Source of the DNA: Porphyromonas gulae DSM 15663
GTDB lineage: Bacteria; Bacteroidota; Bacteroidia; Bacteroidales; Porphyromonadaceae
Assembly: GCF_000378065.1 (NCBI RefSeq)
Contig: NZ_KB899149.1
Span: 1 to 64,000 of the forward strand
DNA length: 64,000 nucleotides
Reading direction: 5' to 3'
Positions 9,442 through 17,434 of the stretch are shown in pieces. The translations under genes were made by a program, and so were the position numbers. The notes beneath the pieces were generated by a model. The model had not been told where the DNA came from. It was given only the letters and a program-made list of their open reading frames with translations, and searched no databases. Positions within the stretch are counted from its first letter, which is position 1. Every line of letters starts with the position of its first letter.

Positions 9442-10437
9442 ATGACGGACAACAAACAACGTAATATCGTATTCCCGGCTTTTCTCCTCTTGCTGGGAGT
9501 CATCGCAGTGGTGACGATCGTTGGGTTTTTCATGCTCAAACCTGCCGAGGAGATTATCCAAGGACAGATCGAAGTGACCGAATACCGGGTGTCCAGCAAA
9601 GTACCCGGGCGCATCAAGGAGCTTAGGGTATCCGAAGGGCAGCAGGTAGAGGCCGGCGATACCCTCGCCATCATCGAAGCCCCCGACGTAGCAGCCAAGA
9701 TGGAACAGGCAAGGGCTGCCGAAGCGGCTGCACAGGCTCAGAATGCCAAGGCTCTCAAAGGGGCACGCAGCGAACAGATACAGGCAGCCTATGAGATGTG
9801 GCAGAAAGCACAAGCCGGCGTAGCCATAGCGACCAAGACGTACCAGCGCGTGCAGAACCTCTATGACCAAGGAGTTGTGCCGGCTCAGAAGTTGGACGAA
9901 GCCACAGCGCAGCGCGATGCGGCTATCGCTACGCAAAAAGCGGCCGAAGCCCAGTACAATATGGCTCGCAACGGTGCTGAACGCGAAGACAAGTTGGCGG
10001 CTTCTGCCCTCGTCGATAGGGCCAGAGGGGCTGTCGCCGAGGTGGAGTCGTACATCAATGAAACCTACCTCATAGCCCCACGGGCCGGCGAAGTGTCGGA
10101 GATATTCCCCAAAGCCGGCGAACTCGTAGGCACCGGCGCACCTATCATGAACATTGCCGAGATGAACGATATGTGGGCGAGCTTTGCCGTTCGGGAGGAT
10201 TTCCTCGGCAATATGGCCATGGGAAGCGTCCTGGAGACGGTAGTACCTGCTCTGAATGAAGAAAAAGTACGCTTCAAGATCACATTTGTCAAGAACATGG
10301 GTACCTACGCGGCTTGGAAAGCGACCAAGACAACGGGGCAGTACGACCTGAAAACGTTCGAGGTAAAGGCTACCCTCGTCGATAATGACAAGGCACAAAA
10401 ACTACGCCCGGGTATGTCCGTGATCATACGCAAGTAA
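9442..10437 (+). CDS. HlyD/EmrA-type periplasmic adaptor
   Basis: This membrane fusion protein should link the inner-membrane permeases to the outer-membrane channel. Of its 331 residues, about 12-31 form a single transmembrane anchor. A biotinyl-lipoyl half (about 45-75, with ISEGQQVEAGDTLA-like spacing), a long alpha-helical hairpin (about 80-195, rich in Ala, Gln and Lys) and a beta-barrel half (from about 200, LIAPRAGEVSEIFPKAGE) follow. The permease starts 2 nt after its stop codon, so translation is probably coupled. Confidence 0.92.
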   Translation: MTDNKQRNIVFPAFLLLLGVIAVVTIVGFFMLKPAEEIIQGQIEVTEYRVSSKVPGRIKELRVSEGQQVEAGDTLAIIEAPDVAAKMEQARAAEAAAQAQNAKALKGARSEQIQAAYEMWQKAQAGVAIATKTYQRVQNLYDQGVVPAQKLDEATAQRDAAIATQKAAEAQYNMARNGAEREDKLAASALVDRARGAVAEVESYINETYLIAPRAGEVSEIFPKAGELVGTGAPIMNIAEMNDMWASFAVREDFLGNMAMGSVLETVVPALNEEKVRFKITFVKNMGTYAAWKATKTTGQYDLKTFEVKATLVDNDKAQKLRPGMSVIIRK

Positions 10438-10439
10438 CG

Positions 10440-11621
10440 ATGAGCAGTAAGGTCATGCACGGGACAGCCCTTATAGCCACCATGCGCAGAGAGGTACGAC
10501 AACTGTCGAGTCGCGCCCTCTTCCTCTTCTGCATGGTGATAGCTCCTGTCTTTTGCTGTCTCTTCTTCCCCTCTATCATGGATATGGGTTTGCCGCAGAA
10601 CCTGCCTGCAGGGGTTGTGGATCTCGATCGTACACAGACGTCGCGCACCATAGCACGCCACCTCAATTCGATGGAGCAAACCCAAATCGTCAAGCAGTTC
10701 GAGAGTGTACGCGAGGCTCGGCTGGCGGTACAGCGAGGTGAGATATACGGTTACTACTATATCCCTGAGGGAATGACACGGGATGCCTACGCACAGAAGC
10801 AACCCAAGCTCTCCTTCTATACCAACTATGCCTATATGGTGGGCGGTTCGCTCCTCTTCAGAGACAATAAGATGATCAGCGAGCTGGTAGCCGGTGCAGC
10901 CGCTCGTTCGCAGCTGTATGCCCGGGGAGCCACCGAAAGCCAGGCCATGGAGTGGCTGCAGCCGATCGTCATCGACACCCACCCCATAGGCAATCCGTGG
11001 CTCAACTACTCCATCTACCTGAGCAACATCATGATACCCGGCGTGCTGGGTCTGCTGATCTTTATGGTCACAGTGTGTAGCATAGCCATGGAGATCAAGA
11101 GGTCGACAGCTCGCGAATGGATGGAAATGGCCGGCGGCAGCATGTCCATCGCTCTTTTGGGCAAGCTGCTACCCCAAACGGTGGCATTCATGCTTATCGG
11201 CACTTTTATAGACGTATATCTGTACGGCTTCCTCTCCTACCCGATCAATGGTGGTTTTATGCCGATGCTGATCCTTATGTATCTCTTCATCCTCGCTTGT
11301 CAGGGTTTGGGCGTACTCATGTTCGTCACCCTGCCGACGATGAGGTTGGGGCTTAGCTTTGCTTCTCTGTGGGGCATTATTTCCTTTTCCATATGCGGAG
11401 CTTCATTTCCCGTTCTCGGTATGCCCACCATCATACAGCCCGCCAGCGTGCTATTCCCGTTGAGGCATTACTATCTAACTTACGTGACCAGTGCTTTGGA
11501 CGGATTCTCACTGCAATATGCCTGGACCAATATCCTCGCTTTCGTCATCTTCGCACTGCTGCCACTGCTGCTCCTTCGCCGGCTCAAGCACATACTCCTA
11601 ACCCACAAATACGTCTCTTGA
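10440..11621 (+). CDS. ABC-2 type permease, first of two
   Basis: The 393-residue product resembles the ABC2_membrane_3 permeases of the YhhJ/YbhS type. A first transmembrane helix lies at about 22-45. An extracytoplasmic domain of about 150 residues follows (GVVDLDRTQTSRTIARHL), then five or six helices from about 190 to the end. The start follows the adaptor stop by 2 nt. Permeases of this type normally need an ATPase partner, and no ATP-binding domain is present in this protein or its operon. Confidence 0.88.
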   Translation: MSSKVMHGTALIATMRREVRQLSSRALFLFCMVIAPVFCCLFFPSIMDMGLPQNLPAGVVDLDRTQTSRTIARHLNSMEQTQIVKQFESVREARLAVQRGEIYGYYYIPEGMTRDAYAQKQPKLSFYTNYAYMVGGSLLFRDNKMISELVAGAAARSQLYARGATESQAMEWLQPIVIDTHPIGNPWLNYSIYLSNIMIPGVLGLLIFMVTVCSIAMEIKRSTAREWMEMAGGSMSIALLGKLLPQTVAFMLIGTFIDVYLYGFLSYPINGGFMPMLILMYLFILACQGLGVLMFVTLPTMRLGLSFASLWGIISFSICGASFPVLGMPTIIQPASVLFPLRHYYLTYVTSALDGFSLQYAWTNILAFVIFALLPLLLLRRLKHILLTHKYVS

Positions 11622-11622
11622 C

Positions 11623-12897
11623 ATGTCCGATATTACTCCGAAACAGCCTCGACGCTTTTCTACGGCATTCTTCCTGACGATGTTCTTAGACCTCTTTGCC
11701 ATATGGAGGTACGAGCTATGCAAGACGTTCAGAGATATGGGTATGGTCATCTTTTTCATCATAGTACCCCTCCTCTACCCACTTCTCTACAGCTATATAT
11801 ACAGCCTCGAAGTGGTACGCGATGTACCGGCCATGGTGGTGGACAGATCGAACTCGGCATCGAGTCGTGACTACCTGCGAAGGGTAGATGCCACTCCAGA
11901 AGTAAGCATCGTAGGGCACTGCACCGACATGGAGGAAGCCAAGGAACAGATCCGCAGGCGCAATGCCTATGGTATCATCTATGTTCCGGAGGATTTCTCC
12001 CAACAACTCAATACCGGCAGAAAGGCCCATATTTCCCTCTACTGCGATATGAGTGGACTGCTCTACTACAAGAGCCTGCTCATTGCCAATACACAAGTTT
12101 CGCTGGAGATGAACAAGGAGATCAAGATAGCGCGCAGCGTGGGTGCTACGGAGCGTCAGGGAGAGATCATCTCTTACCCCATCAACTATGAGGACGTGGC
12201 ACTGTACAATCCGTCCGCCGGCTTCGCTTCGTTCCTGCTGCCTGCCGTGCTCATCCTGATCATACAGCAGACACTCCTGCTCGGTATAGGCCTCTCGGCC
12301 GGTACGGCGCGTGAGAAAAATAAGTTTCACGATCTCGTGCCTACGGACATCAGCCACTACTCCGGTGCACTCCGTATTGTCTTTGGGAAGGGGCTGGCCT
12401 ATCTGACCATCTACGTACCAGTGCTGTGCTATACACTGGTTATCGTGCCTCGTATGTTCGGCTTTATCCAGCTGGCAGAAGCGATGGATCTGATTCTCTT
12501 TGCCCTGCCTTATCTGCTGGCTTGCATCTTCTTCGCCATGTCGCTCTCTGTCTTAGTACGCCATCGTGAAAGTTGTATGATGATCTTCGTCTTTACTTCC
12601 GTACCGCTCCTCTTTATCTCCGGAGTGTCGTGGCCGGGTGCATCCATACCGGAGGGCTGGCGCATTGTCTCCCATCTCTTCCCCTCTACATTCGGCATCA
12701 ACGGATACATCAAAATCAAGTCCATGGGTGCCAATCTACGAGAGGTCAATAGCGAGTATATGGCTCTTTGGCTACACACGATCGTCTACTTCCTGACTAC
12801 CTGCCTCATCTACTACCGTCAGGTACGGAAGAATCGCCGCCACATTCGCGAAGCTAATGCTCTCATTACACAGGGTAACAAAGAAGTCCTGGAATAA
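11623..12897 (+). CDS. ABC-2 type permease, second of two
   Basis: This 424-residue paralogue of the preceding permease begins 1 nt after its stop. A transmembrane helix lies at about 35-58. The extracytoplasmic domain has the same start (AMVVDRSNSASSRDYLRRV) and is followed by about five more helices to residue 400. The two probably form a heterodimer. A factor-independent terminator at 12944-12978 closes the operon. Confidence 0.88.
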   Translation: MSDITPKQPRRFSTAFFLTMFLDLFAIWRYELCKTFRDMGMVIFFIIVPLLYPLLYSYIYSLEVVRDVPAMVVDRSNSASSRDYLRRVDATPEVSIVGHCTDMEEAKEQIRRRNAYGIIYVPEDFSQQLNTGRKAHISLYCDMSGLLYYKSLLIANTQVSLEMNKEIKIARSVGATERQGEIISYPINYEDVALYNPSAGFASFLLPAVLILIIQQTLLLGIGLSAGTAREKNKFHDLVPTDISHYSGALRIVFGKGLAYLTIYVPVLCYTLVIVPRMFGFIQLAEAMDLILFALPYLLACIFFAMSLSVLVRHRESCMMIFVFTSVPLLFISGVSWPGASIPEGWRIVSHLFPSTFGINGYIKIKSMGANLREVNSEYMALWLHTIVYFLTTCLIYYRQVRKNRRHIREANALITQGNKEVLE

Positions 12898-12943
12898 AGC
12901 TGCCGGTCTCCGATTCGCATTTAGCCAACAGAGATACAGCAAC

Positions 12944-12978
12944 AAAAAAGCGATGCTCTTTCGAACATCGCTTTTTTC
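12944..12978. terminator. Bidirectional terminator between efflux operon and dps
   Basis: AAAAAAGCGATG and CATCGCTTTTTTC form a stem with a short loop, flanked by A-runs on one side and T-runs on the other. It can serve both the plus-strand operon and the convergent dps gene. Confidence 0.88.
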
Positions 12979-13022
12979 TTTTGGGGTTGGTACTTTAACC
13001 TTGCCCCATCCTCAAGAGTTTT

Positions 13023-13502
13023 TTACTTTGCGGCATAAGCAGACAGCATCCAAACGAGCTTCTCCTGCTCAGAGAGGAAACCGATCATCAGATCCACAGT
13101 TACCTCATCACCGGCCTCACCGGCAACTTCTGCGATGTCACGCTCCTTGGCAATGATGATCTGCAGCGTGTCGGACACATTCTTCAGTGTACTTGCAGCA
13201 CAAACGAGATCGTGCTCTTCCTTCACTTCAGCCACTTTCAGGTACTCGCTGAAGCGGTTCTCAGGCTTGCCACCAAGTTGGAGGATACGCTCAGCTACTT
13301 CGTCGATCTTTCCTGCGAGGTCATCGTACATCTTTTCGTACTGCTCATGCAGAACGAAGAACTCTGCGCCACGGATATTCCAGTGGAATCCACGAAGGTT
13401 GGAGTAATACACTTGGAGGTCAGCCAACAGACCGGACAAACCTTTCACAACGGGAGCAAGATTCTGCTCTTTCAAACCTGTTACTTCAAGAATCTTTTTC
13501 AT
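13023..13502 (-). CDS. dps: Dps ferritin-like DNA-binding protein
   Basis: Dps forms 12-mers that store iron and protect DNA from peroxide. The 159-residue protein has the inter-subunit ferroxidase residues with canonical spacing: H40, H52, D67 and E71 (in [10 protein letters not shown] and later KIDEVAERI). A short Lys-containing N-terminus precedes the four-helix bundle. A near-consensus promoter (13547-13577) gives a leader of about 37 nt. In P. gingivalis dps is known to depend on OxyR; no clear OxyR site is marked here. Confidence 0.96.
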   Translation of the reverse strand: MKKILEVTGLKEQNLAPVVKGLSGLLADLQVYYSNLRGFHWNIRGAEFFVLHEQYEKMYDDLAGKIDEVAERILQLGGKPENRFSEYLKVAEVKEEHDLVCAASTLKNVSDTLQIIIAKERDIAEVAGEAGDEVTVDLMIGFLSEQEKLVWMLSAYAAK

Positions 13503-13546
13503 AATCTTCTACGTTTTTAATTATTTCTTTCTTTTTTGTTGTGAAA

Positions 13547-13577
13547 CAAAGGTAGGCATTAACTCCCCCACCTGCAA
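13547..13577 (-). promoter_or_regulatory. dps promoter
   Basis: On the minus strand TTG (13577-13575) is followed after 20 nt by TACCTTTG (13554-13547), one nt longer than the consensus spacing. Predicted start of transcription is near 13540. Confidence 0.75.
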
Positions 13578-13892
13578 CAGAAACCATTTATACACATATT
13601 GAACCCGTCAATAGCCCCTACATCCCACCCTGCATAGACCACGAAAAACTAACATATCATTTAATATGCCGGCACTGCTAAGCATCACATAGTAGTATTA
13701 ACGAACTACAGAAGCGATTTGTAAACGTATTAAGTCCAACAAGTAGAATAGGCTGTCCCGATCATGCACATTCCACAAATAAATGCTTACCTTTGCAAGT
13801 GGAAAGATAGTTGCAGATTCCTGCACTTCGAAAATAACAGTACTCGCTTGGCATACCGTAAGATCTGCCGGCGAGTCATTTTTTTATGTCAT
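13578..13892. other. Divergent spacer between dps and the Abi_2 gene
   Basis: AT-rich sequence without a gene. TACCTTTG at 13788-13795 is a likely -7 element for the Abi_2 gene, although the -33 position reads GCA. An upstream in-frame ATG at 13764 lies before this element and is therefore unlikely to be the start. Confidence 0.5.
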
Positions 13893-14825
13893 ATGGCTAA
13901 TAAAGAATCGCGTTCTATTCAAGAACAAATAGAATTGCTGAAACAAAGAGGTATGATTATAAATGATGAGGACTTTGCTTGTCTTCATCTGAGAAATATC
14001 AGTTACTATCGACTAAAAGGCTATTGGTGGGATATGCAACAGGACAAAGTCAATCATGTCTTTCAAACAGGTTCTCGCTTTGAAGATGTTATTGCACGGT
14101 ATTCTTTTGACAAAGAATTACGGCTTATTTTATTCGATGCCATCGAAACGATAGAGATCGCCTTACGTACAAAGATGATTTACCATCTATCTCAATCCTA
14201 TGGTGGTCTGTATTATACGGACAATACTCTCTTTGACAATGAAGCACTTCATCAGCAGCATTTAGAGGATTTGATGAATGAATTTATGCGTAGCAGTGAA
14301 GTTTTCATAAAAGAGTACAAACACAAATACGGAGTGTGGGAAGATAAGAAATGTGTATCTCTCACTCAGCAACCTGATGCATGGATTATTTTTGAGGTGG
14401 CTACCTTTGGGACGCTTTCAAAGATATACAAGAATCTCAAGCACCACATTCCGGAGAAAGCGAGAATTGCCAATGAATTCGGACTCAATCTGCATAATGA
14501 GTTATCAAGTTGGCTGGAAGCCATTTCTTATTTGAGGAATATCGTTGCCCATCATTCTCGATTATGGAGTAGGAATATGGTAAAACGTCCAATGGAGGTC
14601 AAGAATCCCAAAAGGATATGGTTGCAAAAACCTCTTCCGGAAGTCGCACAAAAGAAGCCATATCTTGCGATTACCGCAATGCTTTATTTGTGTAAGGCTA
14701 TTGATGCGGGAGATAGTTACCGGAAAAAGATTATTGCTTTGATAAAAGAGAATCCTGAAATACCTATTTACAAACAGGGGTTTCTTAATGAATGGAATAA
14801 AGAACCTATTTGGAGTGAGGAATAA
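13893..14825 (+). CDS. Abi_2 (AbiD/AbiF-type) HEPN protein, possible abortive-infection gene
   Basis: The 310-residue product matches the Abi_2 family of phage-resistance proteins: N-terminal SIQEQIELLKQRGMII, the LRNISYYRLKGYWWDM block and a C-terminal RNIVAHHSRLW (R215 to H220) that fits the HEPN ribonuclease motif R-x4-6-H. The start at ATG 13893 (MANKES) is chosen because a -7 element sits at 13788-13795; the frame can be extended by 44 residues to 13764. The gene is visibly richer in A and T than its neighbours, which suggests transfer. No partner gene is adjacent. Function as a phage defence is inferred from family. Confidence 0.85.
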   Translation: MANKESRSIQEQIELLKQRGMIINDEDFACLHLRNISYYRLKGYWWDMQQDKVNHVFQTGSRFEDVIARYSFDKELRLILFDAIETIEIALRTKMIYHLSQSYGGLYYTDNTLFDNEALHQQHLEDLMNEFMRSSEVFIKEYKHKYGVWEDKKCVSLTQQPDAWIIFEVATFGTLSKIYKNLKHHIPEKARIANEFGLNLHNELSSWLEAISYLRNIVAHHSRLWSRNMVKRPMEVKNPKRIWLQKPLPEVAQKKPYLAITAMLYLCKAIDAGDSYRKKIIALIKENPEIPIYKQGFLNEWNKEPIWSEE

Positions 14826-15009
14826 AAGAAACGGGAGTATCCAAGACTTGGGACAACTGTAATTTCCAATAGTAAAAGCAGAAATTTGCGAACCATGCTG
14901 AAATGATTTATGTTCGTAACGTCCGAATGGCATGACCAAAGACACGTGCTTCGGAAATTTGATATTTGAAAGGTAGCCGGGACGCAATGAGTTTGTAATA
15001 ACCACGGTC

Positions 15010-15017
15010 TACCTTTG
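15010..15017 (+). promoter_or_regulatory. -7 element upstream of the porin gene
   Basis: TACCTTTG fits TAnnTTTG. The TTTG at 14992-14995 is only 14 nt upstream, so a normal -33 is lacking. The leader would be about 12 nt. Confidence 0.45.
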
Positions 15018-15035
15018 TGACAAGAATAATACAAG

Positions 15036-16310
15036 ATGAATATGAACAAGAATCTGATTCTATCAATCTGCTTCTGCCTCTCCGGCATGGCAGCTTTCGC
15101 TCAAAACAACCGACAAGACAGCATTATCCGTACTCTGGAGGAGCGTGTGGCGGCACAGGAAGAGGTCACTCGGGAAAACAAGAAAATCAAGATCTCGGGC
15201 TACGTGCAGGGGTACTTCCAGCATGGAGAGAAGCAGGCTTCTCTCAATGTGGGCAGCCCCAACGAGAATACGGACGAGGCTTTCAACCGTATCGGTATCC
15301 GCCGCGGACACCTCAAATTCGCCTATGGGGACAAGTGGGGTGGCGTCGTATTGCAAATGGACGTTACGGAAAAAGGCGTAGGGCTGAAAGATGCATACAT
15401 GGATCTGAAATCACCGCTCGGAGATGCCAGCTCGATCCGTGCCGGCTTATTCGATCGTCCCTTCGGTCATGAAATAGGCTACTCCTCTTCACGCCGGGAA
15501 TCGCCCGAACGCTCTATGATCTTCCGTACCCTTTTCCCTAATGAGCGCGATCTGGGAGCCAAGGTTGTACTCCAGACAGGCAAAACCTCTCCATGGCATT
15601 TCCTCAAGCTCGAAGCCGGACTCTTCGCCGGTAACGGCATCAAGCCGGAGATCGACAACCGCAAAGATTTTATCGGACGGATCTCTGCCGGCAATACCAT
15701 CGGCAACGCCATCGAGTGGGGGATAGGAGCATCTTTATATAGCGGTGGAGTTTATCAAGGGTCGACCAAAGTATTCCGCATGAACGGGAGCGACTTCGAA
15801 CTCGATGACAAGGAGGGCAACAAAGGCGCATTCGCCACGCGTCGCTACTACGGCGTGGATGCCCAATTCTCCTATTACAGCAGCACAACGGGTATGACAC
15901 GTCTTCGTGGCGAATTTATCGGTGGAACGCAGCCCGGCACGGATGCTTCCAGCAAAAGCCCGAACTCCTCTTCTCTGCCGACGGCCGACACCTATATCCG
16001 CCCCGTCTCGGGCGGTTACATACTGCTGGCACAGGATATAGCCACTCTACCTTTCACTGCTATTGCCAAATACGACTGGTACGACCCGAATACGAAGGTT
16101 TCGAAAGACGAAATCGGCAAGGGCTACACCGGGAAAGCAGACATCGCATACCAAACCTTGGGTCTGGGACTGATCTGGAGAGCGACATCGTCCATCAAAC
16201 TTACGGCCTACCACGAATGGGTAAACAACGAGAAAACCGCGTCTCTTTCCTCCTACACAAAGGACCGTCAGGACAACCGTCTCTACCTCTGCGTACAGTA
16301 CAAATTCTGA
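15036..16310 (+). CDS. OprO/OprP-like phosphate-selective porin
   Basis: The 424-residue protein starts with a signal peptide (cut near AAFAQ). A short predicted coiled coil follows (about 28-50, TLEERVAAQEEVTRENKK), as in trimeric porins. The rest is a beta-barrel rich in alternating aromatic residues and ends in VQYKF, a terminal Phe typical of outer-membrane barrels. It belongs to the phosphate-selective porin O/P family. Its place directly before pstS suggests phosphate uptake across the outer membrane. Met3 is an alternative start. A strong hairpin follows at 16363-16403, so pstS has its own promoter. Confidence 0.88.
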   Translation: MNMNKNLILSICFCLSGMAAFAQNNRQDSIIRTLEERVAAQEEVTRENKKIKISGYVQGYFQHGEKQASLNVGSPNENTDEAFNRIGIRRGHLKFAYGDKWGGVVLQMDVTEKGVGLKDAYMDLKSPLGDASSIRAGLFDRPFGHEIGYSSSRRESPERSMIFRTLFPNERDLGAKVVLQTGKTSPWHFLKLEAGLFAGNGIKPEIDNRKDFIGRISAGNTIGNAIEWGIGASLYSGGVYQGSTKVFRMNGSDFELDDKEGNKGAFATRRYYGVDAQFSYYSSTTGMTRLRGEFIGGTQPGTDASSKSPNSSSLPTADTYIRPVSGGYILLAQDIATLPFTAIAKYDWYDPNTKVSKDEIGKGYTGKADIAYQTLGLGLIWRATSSIKLTAYHEWVNNEKTASLSSYTKDRQDNRLYLCVQYKF

Positions 16311-16362
16311 TCACATAGCACACAAGCGCACGGGAAGAAACGAACCCGACGCTACACATACA

Positions 16363-16403
16363 AAGGCCGAGACCTCAGGTATTCCACCCGAGGTTTCGGC
16401 CTT
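16363..16403 (+). terminator. Terminator after the porin gene
   Basis: AAGGCCGAGACCTC pairs with GAGGTTTCGGCCTT around a loop of 13 nt; a weak T stretch (TTCTCGTATT) follows. Confidence 0.75.
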
Positions 16404-16470
16404 CTCGTATTATCAAGGGGAAGGAGATCGGCGGAAGAAAAACATCGGAATCATAGCAAAAGAGCTGTTG

Positions 16471-16495
16471 TAACAAATTCATAACAATCCTGACA
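16471..16495 (+). promoter_or_regulatory. Possible Pho box upstream of pstS
   Basis: TAACA occurs at 16471 and again 11 nt later at 16482, followed by TGACA at 16491. Direct repeats one helical turn apart, just upstream of a -7 element, are what a PhoB/PhoP-type regulator binds. The match to known consensus sequences is only partial. Confidence 0.35.
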
Positions 16496-16517
16496 TATGG
16501 GCGTAATAAGTGGGCTA

Positions 16518-16525
16518 TACTTTTG
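16518..16525 (+). promoter_or_regulatory. -7 element of the pst operon
   Basis: TACTTTTG fits TAnnTTTG; no TTG is found 19 nt upstream, as may be expected for an activator-dependent promoter. The leader to the pstS ATG would be about 40 nt. Confidence 0.45.
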
Positions 16526-16571
16526 GCTCAGGTAATAAGAAACCCAATTACACACGATTCAAAAAACTAAA

Positions 16572-17393
16572 ATGAAAATGAAGAAAACACTCTTTGCCGG
16601 AGCGATGCTTACCATTATGACTTTCTCTCTTCAGGCACAGCGTATCAAGGGATCCGACACAGTATTGCCTTTGTCACAGAAGGAGTCCGAGCAGTATATG
16701 AAAGAGAACCCGTCTGCTCGCCTGACCATCACCGGTGGAGGGAGCGGAGTCGGCATAGCAGCACTGATGTCCGGTACTACTGACATCGCACAGGCTTCGC
16801 GCCGAATCAAATTCTCAGAGCGCCAGAAACTACAGGAGAGTGGCCGCTCGGTCAAGGAGGTAGTGATCGCATACGATGCTCTGGCCGTAGTGGTGCATCC
16901 GTCCAACAAAGTCGGCAAGCTCACGCGTCAGCAGCTGGAAGGCATCTTCACAGGCAAGATCAAGAACTGGAAAGAGGTAGGCGGTGCCGATATGAAGATC
17001 GTACCCTACTCTCGTGAGACCTCTTCGGGCACTTACGAATTCTTCAAGGAAGTCGTACTCGGCAATAAGAACTATATGAACGGTATCATGAGTATGCCGG
17101 CCACGGGAGCCATTATTCAGTCAGTTAGTCAGACGGCAGGTGCCATTGGATATGTAGGACTTGCCTACCTGAACAAAGAAGTAAAGGCCCTGTCCGTTTC
17201 CTTCGATTCGGGCAAGACTTTCACGGCCCCTTCGGTAGCCAATGCCAAGAATAAGAGCTATCCGATCGTACGTCCGCTCTATTACTACTACGACACACGA
17301 TCAGAAGCCAAAGTAAAGCCTTTTGTCAATTACGTTCTCTCCCCCAAAGGGCAGGACATCGTAGACAAAGTCGGCTTTATCAGCATCAAATAA
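16572..17393 (+). CDS. pstS: Phosphate-binding periplasmic protein PstS
   Basis: The 273-residue product is the substrate-binding subunit of the high-affinity phosphate transporter. A signal peptide ends near LQAQ (about 23). The phosphate-binding segments are visible: IKGSDT (about 25-30), GGGSGVGI (about 55-62), TTDIAQASR (about 69-77) and SRETSSGTYEF. The segment KLTRQQLEGIFTGKIKNW (116-133) is echoed in the following PstC protein. At about 270 residues it is shorter than E. coli PstS but typical for the phylum. pstC follows after 41 nt. Confidence 0.94.
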   Translation: MKMKKTLFAGAMLTIMTFSLQAQRIKGSDTVLPLSQKESEQYMKENPSARLTITGGGSGVGIAALMSGTTDIAQASRRIKFSERQKLQESGRSVKEVVIAYDALAVVVHPSNKVGKLTRQQLEGIFTGKIKNWKEVGGADMKIVPYSRETSSGTYEFFKEVVLGNKNYMNGIMSMPATGAIIQSVSQTAGAIGYVGLAYLNKEVKALSVSFDSGKTFTAPSVANAKNKSYPIVRPLYYYYDTRSEAKVKPFVNYVLSPKGQDIVDKVGFISIK

Positions 17394-17434
17394 GCTCCTT
17401 CCCCAATAGATAAACACAAGCCTCAACACAAATT

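Noticed and set aside
13764-13892. 44-residue N-terminal extension of the Abi_2 protein
   Set aside because: The -7 element at 13788-13795 lies inside it, and the family begins near MANKES.
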